The notes beneath the pieces are model-generated. The model made no database searches. It was not told where the DNA came from and saw only the letters and a list, made by a program, of their open reading frames with translations. DNA of 64,000 nucleotides from Dolomedes plantarius (lineage: Eukaryota > Arthropoda > Arachnida > Araneae > Dolomedidae): positions 124,561,727-124,625,726 of the forward strand of contig OU015498.1 of NCBI GenBank assembly GCA_907164885.2, given 5' to 3'. Below, in pieces: positions 10,131 through 21,381 of this stretch. The position numbers were made by a program, and so were the translations under genes. Each line of letters starts with the position of its first letter. Position 1 is the stretch's first letter.

Positions 10131-12078
10131 CAGTTAGTTAGGGATCGTAAGACTTCTCTTAGAGCACAGAAATAGAGTTAGGAATTAACACTATTTGATT
10201 TAATGAGTAGATAAACCCTTTTTTTTAAATGACATATTTTAAGATATTTACAAAAAATTTAAGGTTAACATTAGCTAAAATTAACATTAAGTTAAAATTA
10301 GCACATTCGAAAGGTTATGATTATTATTAAGAATCCTGATTTTAGTTAAAATCTGGGGCTTGCATGTATGAACTTCAAGATATGGAAAACATATAATAAA
10401 GTAACAAATGTCATAAAGGTGCTTCAAATGAATTGCACTTCGTGTAATTTGTTTGGAATATTATGTTATTTTATAGATTTCTAAATATAGATCCAATATG
10501 GATGTATGATTATATACGTATGTGCATACATACTACATACACACACACACACACATATATATGTAAGAATGTAATTGACTTTTAACTACCAGTATTTATA
10601 TCAATATCATTAAAAATTAGTAAAAACGTGGCATATATTTTTAAAATAACAACTTTCATAAACTTTATCCTAAACGACTTGAACCAGCAAGTCGTTCAGG
10701 ATAAAGGGTTTTAGGTTCAAAGACCATTTTTAGCATCAAAATACTTCTGAAACCGTTTAAATAATTCACTTGTGCCCTCTTTGCCCTCTTTTGAGATGGA
10801 ATTAGCTAAATTTAAAACACGACAAACACAGACACTATCTTTAAAACTCTTGATAAATAAATCTAAAACTAGAACTCTTTGAGGCTGGATAGGCATTCAG
10901 ACGATTAAAACACTAAGATCAGTTTCTTTCAACTGCTTTAAAACTGTATCTAGTATCACAGGACTAATTATCTGGAGATACGTTGTTAAGTTTCGATTCA
11001 AAACCGACGCAGTACAGGTAATTTATTTCCTTGCTCTCTACTTAATAACTTTTTTGTTCATCTTTGCTGACAATGCCCTGTCTTAAAAAGCAAAGTAAAG
11101 AAGAAAAGAAAAAAAACTAACTTCACTTTTAATTTCCATTGCCAAAAAGAAACTACAAAAGTAATTTATATACAAAGGTTCCCCCTCTCTTTTGTTCCGG
11201 GAAGACGCGAAGAAACTTAATTTGCATTATCTACGATATAACGTTGTTAAAAATGTAGTATCGAAAAAGGAAAATCCGAGAAATTTACATTTAATTCGTA
11301 TCTTTCGATGAACGTCACAAAAAAGTAGCTTATTTACAAAGGAATCCAAGAATTGTAGAAATAAATATTTGCTTGAATTACGATGTAAAAATAAATAAAT
11401 AATAAAAAATAAAATAAAATAAAAACGTATAAATACTGAAAACGAGAAGAGAACAAAAAAGAAAAAGAAGTCAAAGATAGAGAAACACATCAAAAGAAAT
11501 AAAAATTTCTTTCAAAAACTATTCCATTTAGCCAGTTACGGGAAAAAAAATGGCGGCACTTTTTCCTTCTCCTCGAGCAAAAAATGTCAGATTTCAAAAC
11601 TTTTCAAGTTGAAGTCTAACTAAATTCAGTCATTTATTTTACTTCTTCCCGGAGAACATTTCGTTGAAAGGTTACATTTTAAATTACACTTTGCGTCACT
11701 GGAGGAAAAATAATAAAAGCACTCTGTTTTGCTACAAAACATCAACATGTGAAACTACAATCTTATAGCGCCAGTTTTTTTGTACAGTTTTTTAATCTCT
11801 TTGAATCTACAGAAATAATAGCATTTTTTTTTTAAATTGTTGATTTGAGTATACGGTCAGATACCATTTTTATTTCATTCTCTCCTCTGGTGATACAGAA
11901 AAAAAGAAATACAGATGAACAAGTTTGATGAGATGGGAAAGAAAGGAACACAAAGGTTGTATAAAAAAATAAAATTCTAACGTGGCAAGAACTAAGTCCT
12001 CAGGTTTTACATTCATCCGACGTTCGTGAAACAACGAACACACGCCGTACCTTCATTGCAATAATTTTATGAACAGAA
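10131..12078. other. no gene recognised
   Basis: AT-rich with a CA/TA microsatellite-like patch (10530-10562) and a strong hairpin (10663-10706). The minus-strand ORF near 11227-11493 is low-complexity Phe/Leu/Ile sequence over A-rich DNA and is not credible as a gene. Confidence 0.35.
10663..10706. repeat. inverted repeat hairpin
   Basis: A 19-bp arm, CTTTATCCTAAACGACTTG (10663-10681), pairs with 10688-10706 with one mismatch and a 6-base loop. No element boundaries are evident. It could be a tiny foldback remnant. Confidence 0.8.
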
Positions 12079-12881
12079 CTATTTGAAAAATCCGTACTTC
12101 GCTACGGAGTACATTCAAATTAAATGCAACGGTCATTGCAATTAATGCCAAAAATCTGTATAAATATATTTATAATAAATTCAAAGATCAGTGTATACAA
12201 TTGATGTAAAAATAAACGAAAAATGTATTTATAAAAAAATCGTAACGGACATTTTTATAGGCAAAATAATGTAGAAGAAAATATTCAAATTAAATCTAAT
12301 AGAACATACTAAAGAATATAGTACAGTTAATAAAGATCAATTTGAGGAACATTTCTTTTACTGTATTTTAATATTTTTTTGGATAATGTCCAATCGTCTG
12401 TCGCATTAGCAAGAAAAAAAAAAGAAAATTTTTTTTTTGTCTATTTAGTTTTTATGCACGTGACGATAAATTTATTTAAAGTACCAGAAAAAGAAATCAC
12501 GTGATCAGCATTTAACAAATTAAATTCTAAAATTTAATATTTAAAAATTCACCGATCAGAAAATGGAGCTAAAGATTCGAAAAAGATTTCATTTTAAATG
12601 AATTTTTATGATCTTTCTCGTGATATAAGTTTCATAACCCTCAAATTATCATTTTACATGCAAATTTAAAAAAAGTTACTAAAACAGCTTAAAAATTTAA
12701 TTTTAAAAAATCTAAGAATTTTTCAAAAATCTTTCTTAGTATACCCCTACACTATAAGAAGAATCGCCATGCAAAATTTCAGCCCTTTAGGTCCAGCGGT
12801 TTGGTCTGTGCGTTGTATGTCAGTCAGTCAATCAGTCAGTCCGTGAGTCAGTCAGTTACGGAACTGTTTTATATATATAGA
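12079..12881 (-). mobile_element. non-autonomous Helitron, family A copy 2
   Basis: On the minus strand it starts TCTATATATATAAAACAG after a host A (12882 region) and ends near 12079 in ATAG followed by T, a mutated form of CTAG. The 3' hairpin CCGTAGCGAAGTACGG is intact (plus-strand 12092-12107). The ACTGACTGAC-rich 5' region and the GACCAAACCGCTGGACC block are shared with the other family A copies. At about 803 bp it gives the uninterrupted size of the family. It has no coding capacity. Confidence 0.85.
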
Positions 12882-13609
12882 TAATAAAACATCATTTGGG
12901 AAAAGCGAGCTCGATTTCTGTATAGCTAAAAAAAACTTTAAACATTTACAACTTCTATAAATATATCCAATAAGTGAGACCTGAATTTCAAAAAAAAAGA
13001 GTCCTGTGCACTTCCGCGTTCGGCGAGACTATCTCTCTCTCTAAATGGCAACGTTTGATGATGCAAAATTCACAATTGCGCATCTCTATTGCCACTTTTT
13101 TAAGAAACAGATTGCGGTACATTTAAAAAAAAAGAAAAAATCCTGCATCTAATTTTCATACAATATATGATACAATGAGAGCATACTGTTAGATTTGAAA
13201 TTTAATGCAATATTTTTATACATTAAAAAGAAAAAGGTTAAACGGTCCATTTTCTTTTAAATTTCTACAAGTATAGCAGTTATGACGTATAAATTAAATC
13301 AACTTGCTATATAACAATTATAACAAATAAGACTTCAGTTTCTCGACTAAATGTGCCTTGTGCCATTACTCTGCCCTCCACCACATCGAGAGTATATACT
13401 AACTCACATCAGACGGTAAGCTATGCAAAACGTTCACACTAGAAGTCATTAAATCCCCTCCATGAAAAATTCACCCAATGGAGTATAAGTTAAGAACAAA
13501 GCAACGAGCAAGTCGCAGAGCTTCGAATATGCATTTTACGACACGGACAAACACATAACTTATCAGTCATTAACTATCCAAGTCGAAGAAAAGACATAGG
13601 AGTTTGAAA
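12882..13609. other. no gene recognised
   Basis: AT-rich spacer between two Helitrons of different families. No feature recognised. Confidence 0.35.
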
Positions 13610-13917
13610 TCTATATATTTAAGTTGCTAAGCCGACTTTTTGGGCAGTCCGTGAGAGAAAACTACTGCATCTATTTACTTCATTTTGGTCTTAAACGAAA
13701 GATTGTAATCTGTAGATTTGTCAAATTTGGTTTTTGTAACTGCAATTTTTATTAATGAGCGATAATTTACAATTTAAATTTGATTTCTACGCATGCTCAG
13801 TGGCATGTTTCAATCTGGCTTTAGAAACTCACTTTTTCTGCGCATGCTCAGTGACATGTTTCAAAGCCGAGGAGTCTCTCTAGATCTCTCTCTGCCATTT
13901 TTATTTTTAGTATAATT

Positions 13918-13974
13918 ATGTTTGTGAAATCTAAGATTAAACCTGATGGAAATTGTTTATTTCGCACTATTTAA
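13918..13974 (+). pseudogene. OTU-protease-like fragment, repeat unit 1
   Basis: An ATG opens MFVKSKIKPDGNCLFRTI and then a stop. PDGNCLFR is the hallmark of OTU-family cysteine proteases, containing the catalytic Asp region and the nucleophile Cys (residue 13 of this peptide). A splice-acceptor-like tract (TTTTTATTTTTAG) ends just upstream at 13910. The rest of the domain, with its catalytic His, is absent. Autonomous Helitrons of some animals encode an OTU domain, so this may be a scrap of the parental element, or alternatively a captured host exon. Confidence 0.55.
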
Positions 13975-14086
13975 TTAGCGATAATTTACAATTAAAAATT
14001 TCCTTTCTGCGCATGCTCAGTGACATGTTTCAAAGCCGAGGAGTCTCTCTAGATCTCTCTATGCCATTTTTATTTTTAGTATAATT

Positions 14087-14143
14087 ATGTTTGTGAAATA
14101 TAAGATTAAACCTGATGGAAATTGTTTATTTCGCACTGTTTAA
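14087..14143 (+). pseudogene. OTU-protease-like fragment, repeat unit 2
   Basis: This is the 169-bp-shifted copy of the previous fragment, reading MFVKYKIKPDGNCLFRTV and then a stop. The differences (S to Y, I to V) are single-base changes. Conservation of the DGNCLFR core in both units may simply reflect recent duplication. Confidence 0.55.
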
Positions 14144-14385
14144 TTAGCGATAATTTACAATTAAAAATTTCCTTTCTACGCATGCTCAGTGACATTTTTA
14201 AATCTGGCTTTAGATACTCACTAAGCACAAGGCCGCTTAAACATTAATTTGTTTCTCCGCATTATTATGATTTTCAACATTTGGCAATGATGTGTTGACT
14301 ATAGTTTGTGTATTTGTACATTTACTTACTTTCTAGCCGTCATGTTTTGACGGGTACCAACTAGTAAGAGGTTTAAGTCTATGAT

Positions 14386-14470
14386 TGGTTGGTTGGTTGG
14401 TTGTTTTAGAGTGCCACGATAATCTTTTTGCAACACGTGAGCTAAACTGACCGGGACCTACTCTTTAGAG
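14386..14470 (-). mobile_element. tRNA-type SINE family 2, 3' part (split by hAT)
   Basis: Together with about 15247-15290 this matches the SINE at 43726-43917. GAGTGCCACGATAATCTTTTTGC and GACCGGGACCTACT correspond to GAGCGCTACGATCAATTTTTGC and GACCGGGATCTACT there. The tail, at the left because the SINE is on the minus strand, is a (GGTT)n run (14386-14403). Removing the hAT at 14471-15246 restores continuity with the other copy. The tRNA-like head is not preserved. Confidence 0.75.
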
Positions 14471-15246
14471 CAGCGTTTCTCAACCTTTTTTGACCCTTGG
14501 ACCGCTAAAATTTGTGAAAAAATTTTGCAGACCGGTGGAATTTTTTAACAAAAAAACTTTACTGGGTATTAAAGAACTACTACGTAAGTTAAATGCAACA
14601 TTTTTATTATCATTTACTTCCAATAATATTCAAATGTGGAGATAAGTAATTATTATAATTATTATATATAAGAAAATAAACCTTTGAGAAAAATTACAGA
14701 AAATAATAAAAAATAATCACAAAATCATTACATATAGAAACAAACAAAAAAAAGTCAGTCCTCTGATTACCACAGAATTAAATATCTATAATTTTTGTTT
14801 ATTTGGCATATAATGTTAAAAAGAAGATTGCTGCCGCTCTTCTTTAATTAACTTTACAATTGTGGGTTCTAAATTAGTCAAGCTAAGTCGGAGCGTTGAA
14901 ACAACCAAAAGCCAATTTTAAAATTTATTTTTTATTACCGTCATATTATTATTGCAACTCTTTCTATGCAGCGAGAAATCCGTCTAGTTGGAAAAAAAAA
15001 ATCGCGAGACGTAACAAGTGACAAATGTGAGCACACTCCAGTGTTGCCAACCTTCAAAGACAAAACTTTGGATTCTATATCCTAAAATTATGGCATTAAC
15101 GTAAAAAATATCGTACAAAATGTTATTATTATTTTTACATGAATAAGGTTTTTTTTTTAACACGGACAGGTAAATATCTCCGAGGACCGGTCAAATTTTT
15201 CCACGGACTGGTGCTGGTCCGCCGGACCAGTGGTTGAGAATCATTG
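14471..15246. mobile_element. non-autonomous hAT element inserted in a SINE
   Basis: The termini CAGCGTTTCTCAACC and, as reverse complement, CAATGATTCTCAACC match at 11 of 15 positions and are of the hAT type with TTCTCAACC. The flanks CTTTAGAG (14463-14470) and GCTTAGAG (15247-15254) form a degenerate 8-bp target duplication. Both subterminal regions carry GGACCG phrases. The interior is AT-rich without a transposase ORF. The two diverged target copies point to an old insertion. Confidence 0.87.
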
Positions 15247-15290
15247 GCTTAGAGCCAATTGCAAACAGCTACAAACACCCATTTCTAATG

Positions 15291-16689
15291 TGGAATTTGA
15301 ATTGAGAGATTCTAAATCCGAAGATCAAACTCCAATGGATGCTGCGTAGGTCTTTCGCATAGAAGGAAGTGGAGTACTACAGACTTTTCACAAAAACCTG
15401 CATAAGATTTCCTTACATTATATAATTCTTTCTATATTCTGTCAGCGGTAATTTAAAACAAGTACAGCATTTTTTTTTTTTTTTTTGAACACATATTGAA
15501 ATATTCTTACACCTTTCAAAAAAATCTCATTCAGATCACGCTAGGTTCCAGCATGTTGACGAAAAAAACAAACCTCCACAACACTTCATTATTAATAATT
15601 CTCATATGGTAGACAATATGATACTTGATCTGTTAAAGTAAAACAATAAATCTAATTTTATAGCTGTCACGTACAAACTAAATTTCTGTGACGAGAAAGA
15701 TATTTTATTTATTTTTAAAAACAAATATATTAATATTCTCCTAATTAATCGCTGAAATTTAAGCCTGCAAATACGCCAAATGTCGAAGTCATGTGTGTAC
15801 ATAAATAAAACTTTTTCACTTTCATCACACAGCCACATGTGTGCTTCTCTCACGAGAGTCAGTAAAGCTACAGTAAGCAGAAAAATACTGAACTTCACAG
15901 AATTTTTCAACGTCAGATTTCCCATTTTCTCCCAAGAAAAAAAAAGGTCACTGAAATTCGGCCATTCATTTTATTTCCTCGTAATGAACTTCGTGCTGAA
16001 AGGCTATATTTTAAAATTCTGCTTGGTCCCATGAGAATGGTACTGGGACAGAAGGGGAGGGAGGAAAAAATCTTTCTTCCCAACATTGCTGACATACGTA
16101 CAACCCGAAATGCAAGCTTCGTGTTTTACTTCTTTATGTGCTCTTCAAAGAATCTTTAGAATTCTAAATAAATTTTATTCAGTAGAACTTTAAATTCACG
16201 TTAAAAGGGCTATTATTTTGTATTTTTTTATTTCGTTTTCCCGTTTTAACAGGGTATGAGAAAAAAATAGAAATTTAAAAAACTGTAGAAATTCAAACTT
16301 TTATGGATAATGTAATAGTTAAAGTACTCCAGCACGCATTCTGAGTATATCAAACCTATATTGCTTTGTAATCCGTTCAATAGCTACAGATACATCGAAG
16401 CTTTTGTGGTGTAATTCAGTTACCGCATATTTTAAACTGAGGAAATCTTATAAATAAAATGAATAACACATAATCTATAACTCATAAGTCACTATCAACC
16501 AAACATTTATGACATATTAACAAACACTGTATTATCAATAAATATGCTGCATGCGTGATTCACCACACACCTCTGGAAGTAGAGAAAAGCAGATTTTTCC
16601 CTATGTCTATAGGATGTCCTTAGAGAAGCGTCTGTGCCTTAAATGTTCCCAGAAAACATTGAGATCATTGAAACATAACAGGTTATTAT
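15291..16689. other. no gene recognised
   Basis: AT-rich with a poly-T run (15472-15486). Overlapping short ORFs around 15602-16095 occur on both strands with no family features and are regarded as chance. Confidence 0.35.
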
Positions 16690-16870
16690 GTTGTTGTTCT
16701 CGTCGTCGTCGTGGCTACGAATAGTGCAGAAGAAAAAGTCTTAGGCCTATATTGCACTATCAAAGTTCTGTGAAGAAGATCTTTTATAAAAGTTATTTCC
16801 ATCTTTGATAAAAAGTTATACATAAAAGAAATGCTATGACCTCAAAATATCTTTTATCAAAGTTGAGATA

Positions 16871-18147
16871 TTGGGTGAGTGCGAAAGTTCTACCCGTTTT
16901 TGGAGATGCAAATTTGCAATGGAATTGACGTCACACATGACATTGAAATGACACAAATCGTTGGCCAATGAAACATGTGGATGCCTCACATATAAATGCA
17001 TCGTGTGTCACAAAGTTAATCATCTCAAAAAAAATCTCAGAGGGTGTAACATGGAAAGCGAGAAGGAGCATAAAAGACATTGTTTGTTATACGAGTTCGA
17101 TAAAAAGAGTACGGCAGCCGCAGCATGTCGCAATGTTTGACAAGTTTATGGGGAGAATGCAATAGACGAAAGCACATGTCGTCGATGGTTTCGTAAATTT
17201 AGGGAAAGAGACAGAAGCTGCCAAGATCAGGCTAGGAGTGGACGGCCATCACACGTTGGAGAAGACGATATTGAACAAGCCATAAGGAACAACCCGAACC
17301 CAACCATACAAGAATTAGCGGAGACCTTCAACGTACACCAGACAACGGTCGAGAGACGGCTGGTTAAGAGGGTTTTACGAGAAAGCTGGATCGTTGGGTT
17401 CCACATAACAGCTAATCAACGGGATGACAGAATCGCCACCTGTGTTTCCTTGCTTTCCGGGTACAAAAACGACCTATTCTTGAGATGAATTGTGACAGGA
17501 GATGAGAAGTGGGTTATGTACCGTAACGTAAAGCGTAGTAGGACTGTGTGTCGCCCTTCTGATCCGCCTGCATCGACTTCGAAAGCTGAACTTCATCCCA
17601 AGAAGGTGTTATTGCGTGTGTGGTGGGATGTGCAGAGAATAAGTCACTGGGAGGTCTTGCCACTCAACCAAACCATCAATGATGCCTTCTACTTTCTACA
17701 GTTAGACAGGCTGCGTTCAAATTTGGTAGCAAAGCGGCCAGGTCTCATCAATCGTCTCGGTGTTATCCTTCATTATGATAATGCCAGGCCACATGCTGCT
17801 GTCATCACTCGCCAAATGTTACTGGGCTTTGGTTGGGAGGTTTTACCCCACCCTCCCTATTCTACTGACTTGGCACCAACTGACTATCATCTATTTTGTG
17901 CATTGAATAATTCCTTCAGTCAGAAAATCTTTGATGATCTTGATGCTGTGAAAACTGCCATCCAAGACTTTTTTGACTCGCAACCGCTGGAATTTTACCG
18001 TCGTGGGATTCATCTCCTACCAGAAAGATGGCAAGAGGTTATAGATAGCAATGGGGATTCTGCACAATAATAGGTACTGTTCATTTTGCGTTAATTTGCT
18101 CTTCTTTATGGGTAATAATATCGGGTAGAACATTTGCACTCACCCAA
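16871..18147 (+). mobile_element. mariner-like element, near full length
   Basis: The TIRs TTGGGTGAGTGCGAAAGTTC (from 16871) and the reverse complement of 18122-18147 match at 24 of 26 positions. TA target copies lie at 16869-16870 and 18148-18149. The length of 1277 bp is the normal mariner size. It encodes one transposase on the plus strand with two in-frame stops. It lies inside the 16744-18227 MITE. Confidence 0.97.
17051..18070 (+). pseudogene. mariner transposase with two premature stops
   Basis: The ATG at 17051 (MESEKEHKRHCLLYEFDKKS) opens a frame that runs unshifted to TAA at 18068-18070, 339 codons before the stop, the usual mariner size. The N-terminal HTH region contains RRWFRKFRERDRS and RSGRP. 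The catalytic triad is complete: Asp in TGDEKW, Asp in HYDNARPH, and Asp in STDLAPTDYHLF, with 34 residues between the last two (D34D). TGA stops interrupt at 17138-17140 and 17486-17488. Both sit where an Arg codon is plausible and each would be restored by C in the first position, as expected from CGA to TGA decay at CpG. No frameshift was seen, so the copy is relatively young but dead. Confidence 0.95.
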
Positions 18148-18226
18148 TATTACACTGCCGTATTTCTCGTCAAACTTCTTTTATAAAAGATCTTTGTCAA
18201 AGAACTTTGATAGTGTAATATAGGCT

Positions 18227-18535
18227 TTAAACAGAACCAAAAGCCTGAATAACAGTAACTGCCAAATCAGATGACTGTGGGCTGTAGAATTCTTGCGGCG
18301 ACAAAACAAGCTTGAAAATGACAGATACGATGGTTGGGCAGTCAAAGATATGTTCTGGAGAAAGCTGGGTTTCTGGAGAATTTCTACAACTGATAAAGAA
18401 TCTTGTGCCTTCAGGGTAGATTTTCATACCTTTAAAGTGATTGGTTCTTAGTCTAGCTATTGTAGAAGCAATTGTTCTGGGACGGTTCAACCCGAAATCA
18501 GTAGTTTCTTTAGGGGCTGGTTGGATAACCTGCAC
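18227..18535 (-). pseudogene. LINE ORF2 C-terminus (post-RNase H zinc-knuckle tail)
   Basis: The frame includes TIARLRTNHFKGMKIYPEGT, then CRNSPETQLSPEHIFDCP, then SSDLAVTVIQAFGSV and a stop. The pattern (I/L)ARLRT.H....., C..C..... S.EH..DCP followed by a short helical tail is the usual end of arthropod non-LTR retrotransposon polyproteins. The second Cys of the expected C-x2-C is Ser here. Reverse transcriptase and RNase H are not present upstream, so the element is truncated. The stop codon overlaps the MITE insertion point, but the sequence across the empty site would also read TAA. Confidence 0.8.
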
Positions 18536-20358
18536 CTGGCCACTGCGTTAACGTCCACTAGTGTGATTTTGTTTGTTCTTGTTTTTTGATGTGGCACAAA
18601 TATATATTAATAAATGTTTATCAATAGTTTTCTCTGGTCTGCGTATCACACGAAAATTTGAATAAAAATCGTTATACAATTATATTTTCAAAAATTTTGA
18701 TTAGTCAACAGCGTCTATAAAATGCAATTACAGAATATATCTTCCAAAATATGTTGAAAAACATTCAAGGAATGCTGATTGTAATGATATCCAGAAACAT
18801 TCATATAATAAAACATGACAGGAAAGTACAAATGTGCATACTGTTCTCGGAATGCAATAGTAAAATGTAGAAAACAAACTAAGTAATAAATGTCTGATAA
18901 CATAAAATGCATAACACAGCTAAAAAACCAATAGTAATATCGATTTTTTCAATCTGCTCTCAGATTCGACAAGAAAATTAAAATTTAATATGTTAATATA
19001 TTTAATTTTATTTATATATTTAATTTTCCCCTTTCATGCGCTTTTAAAAGTGGATTCATGCAATAAACTAAGTTTTATCTCTATATGAATAAATACTCAT
19101 TAAAGTGAAAGATTCAGACACTCGTTCGTCTCCATAACTGAACACCAGGGAGGTCAGCACCGTAAAATTCATCATCCTATGACAGCGACACACACTAGAG
19201 AATCAGTACCCTCATAACTAAAATGATGATTCTGGACTACCAGTTTTATGATCGAATGAATGATTCATCATTATTATTGAGGTTTATCTCATGAGAAGTA
19301 TTTCACACAAAAACTGCAAGAGGTGAAGGAAAGCAAAAGTTACAGTAACCAACAAGGAAAATGAACACACAGCTTTCCCGAATGTGATAGATTTATACGC
19401 GTGATTTTATGATGAAATTGAAGTCTATCAAATATGAAAACATCGTGTGGATGTAGAGTTACGAGTAATTACAGACAGTTGGTCTTTTATGAGTAATATG
19501 CAGAATGACAATTTAGATTCTTTCCTTACCTATTCCAACACTGTAAATAAAGAACGTTAATGTAAAAGAGCATCAATTACTTTATTATTATTCTTACATT
19601 TTAAAATTGTAATAAAACTCGTAGCATTTTGTTGTTGTCAATCACAAAATGCTTAAAAGTTTACAAATAATTAATGGCCTCCCAAAGGCTAATACAGGAA
19701 TTTTTTTTTAAATTAAAAAAAAAAATTGTGGGGGGAGGCGCAGCATTAAAAATCCTGTTTGTTACTTCTGGCACTTGAAAACAAGCACTTTAGCGTATTT
19801 CATAATTTATATTCAAGTTATTATTTTTTAAGTCGTTATTTTTTAGTGCGGAGGCACTTGTCGCTAGACATTTACCTATTTAGGATTATATAATTAAATA
19901 TTTTATTTATAACATATAATTCATCTTTTTAAAAAATCATTTTTATACCATTCACATGATTTGGATTTTACTATTACTAATAAATTCCTCTAGTTAAAAT
20001 GCATGTGAATTGCAAAAGGAATATATGCCTTCGAAGATAAAGAAAATGGGGCGTATACATTTCCCTATGTTTGCGAAAACACAGTACACAGAAATCAACC
20101 TAAAAAATTTGACTTGGTGAAGAGAAATGGCATAAAACAAACTTGTCGTCCAAAACAACCGAGAATCTTCGGGGCGTAGCGCATTCAAAATTTTCTATCA
20201 GCACAATGACAAAAAGAAAAGAATTTTTTCAAAGTTTGCAGTCATATAAAAAAGCAGAATGCCGATTCCGTGAAATATAATGCTTGTTTAAAACTGAACA
20301 AACAGAGCTGAAAAAAATTTCAAAAATGAATAAATAAATGTAGATAATCCATTATTTA

Positions 20359-20510
20359 CAGTTTCTCGTTTTAAAAACTGTTATTTAAGCAGAATTTAAA
20401 ATACTCTTCTGTCCCACTAAATAGAGAACGCATTTCCAGTTTCTCGTTTTAAAAACTGTTATTTAAGCAGAATGTAAAATACTCCTCTATCCCACTAAAT
20501 AGAGGACGTT
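20359..20510. repeat. 78-bp tandem duplication
   Basis: CAGTTTCTCGTTTTAAAAAC starts at 20359 and again at 20437. Both units continue with TGTTATTTAAGCAGAAT, CCCACTAAATAGAG and so on, with a few substitutions. Confidence 0.93.
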
Positions 20511-21381
20511 TGGGTACACAAGTTGTTATTTCTAAATGAGATTAAAGCAAGATAGCAATTCTTTATTCAGGTATGCATCGTTATGAAGATCTCTATTTTA
20601 CCCTCATGCATGAAATTACAAGCAGTTCTGGCCAGAAACTGTCTTGGTCCTAAATAAGCAAGTTAATCTTTAAGAAGAATTTTGGCGGTAATTTATCTGA
20701 GGATGGACTTACACATGGAATCCCAAACTTCAACAGTCTAATCAAAGAATAAAAAGAGATAGGTAAAGAATTCAAACTTGCCATTTCTTACGGAGGGTCT
20801 CGTTTTTATGTAATTTACTATTAGTTGGGGAAAAAAATTTAATTAAGCATTAGCCATTATGTTCAGATACTAGCCATCCTTTTTCAGTACCTGAGAGAAG
20901 ACAAAGGACACGGTTGTATAGGCAGATTACTGGAAAATTTACAGACAAATATTCAGTGGGCCACTTAAAATTAAGTGCTCTTTACAGCATACAGAATTGT
21001 TTACTTTGTTTACAGGATTCATACGATACGTTGAAATCAATTAATTCTTAACCATCAATTGCATTCGACTTTTGTAAATGGAATTTTTTTCACAGACCAA
21101 GCAATAGGCGGCGAACATTCTTTTCTACACTTAGAAGTGCTGAAAACTATATACGCTATTAATTAAGTAGGGGGAGTTCAAAAAATTGTATTTTTATGCT
21201 TAGAGAAAACAATCTTGTAAAAGTGTTAAATTACAAAGATTTTGTTGGTGAACACTTGAAACTTTCGGTATGAAATGCCTCACTATGCACAATGTTTAAT
21301 AGACATTGTTAAAGAGAGTAATTAAAACTTAGTAACTCTACTTCCTCCTAGAGAGTAGCCTCAAAAGTTGGTAGTGCTTAA

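Larger units (their letters stand above)
13757..14220 (+). repeat. 169-bp tandem repeat array inside Helitron C
   Basis: The phrase CGCATGCTCAGTGACATG begins at 13841, 14010 and 14179, an exact 169-bp period each time. An additional related CGCATGCTCAGTGGCATG begins at 13791. The units are nearly identical across about two and a half periods. GCGATAATTTACAATT also recurs once per unit. The near identity suggests recent expansion or homogenisation. Confidence 0.93.
13610..14364 (+). mobile_element. non-autonomous Helitron, family C, with internal tandem array
   Basis: It starts TCTATATATTTAAG after a host A and ends CTAG (14361-14364) before a host T. A perfect 6-bp hairpin, CCGTCA-TGTTT-TGACGG (14337-14353), lies 7 bases upstream of CTAG. 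These are complete Helitron termini, different in sequence from family A. Between them lies a 169-bp tandem repeat array that carries an OTU-like peptide motif. No replication initiator or helicase is present, so movement would rely on an autonomous partner. Confidence 0.85.
16744..18227. mobile_element. TIR MITE in the LINE, itself interrupted by mariner
   Basis: The left end, GGCCTATATTGCACTATC AAAGTTCTGTG (in two parts) and GATCTTTTATAAAAG (16744-16792), pairs with the reverse complement of 18177-18227: GCCTATATTACACTATC, AAAGTTCTTTG, GATCTTTTATAAAAG. The TIRs are about 50 bp. TA dinucleotides flank both ends (16742-16743 and 18228-18229). Without the mariner the element is about 200 bp. 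It has no coding capacity and looks like a Tc1/mariner-class MITE. Confidence 0.85.
16690..18600 (-). mobile_element. LINE 3' fragment, interrupted by a MITE and a mariner
   Basis: The C-terminal coding end of a non-LTR retrotransposon lies at 18227-18535. Its putative 3' UTR resumes beyond the nested insertions at about 16741 and continues leftward, with a run of GTC repeats (GAC on the minus strand) at about 16701-16712. The LINE is 5' truncated, which is common. The left limit is not certain. Confidence 0.6.

Noticed and set aside
11227..11493. Hydrophobic 88-codon ORF resembling a membrane protein
   Set aside because: It is a low-complexity Phe-rich translation of an A-rich strand, with no family pattern.
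15602..16095. Overlapping ORFs on both strands
   Set aside because: Three overlapping frames on both strands, none with family features.
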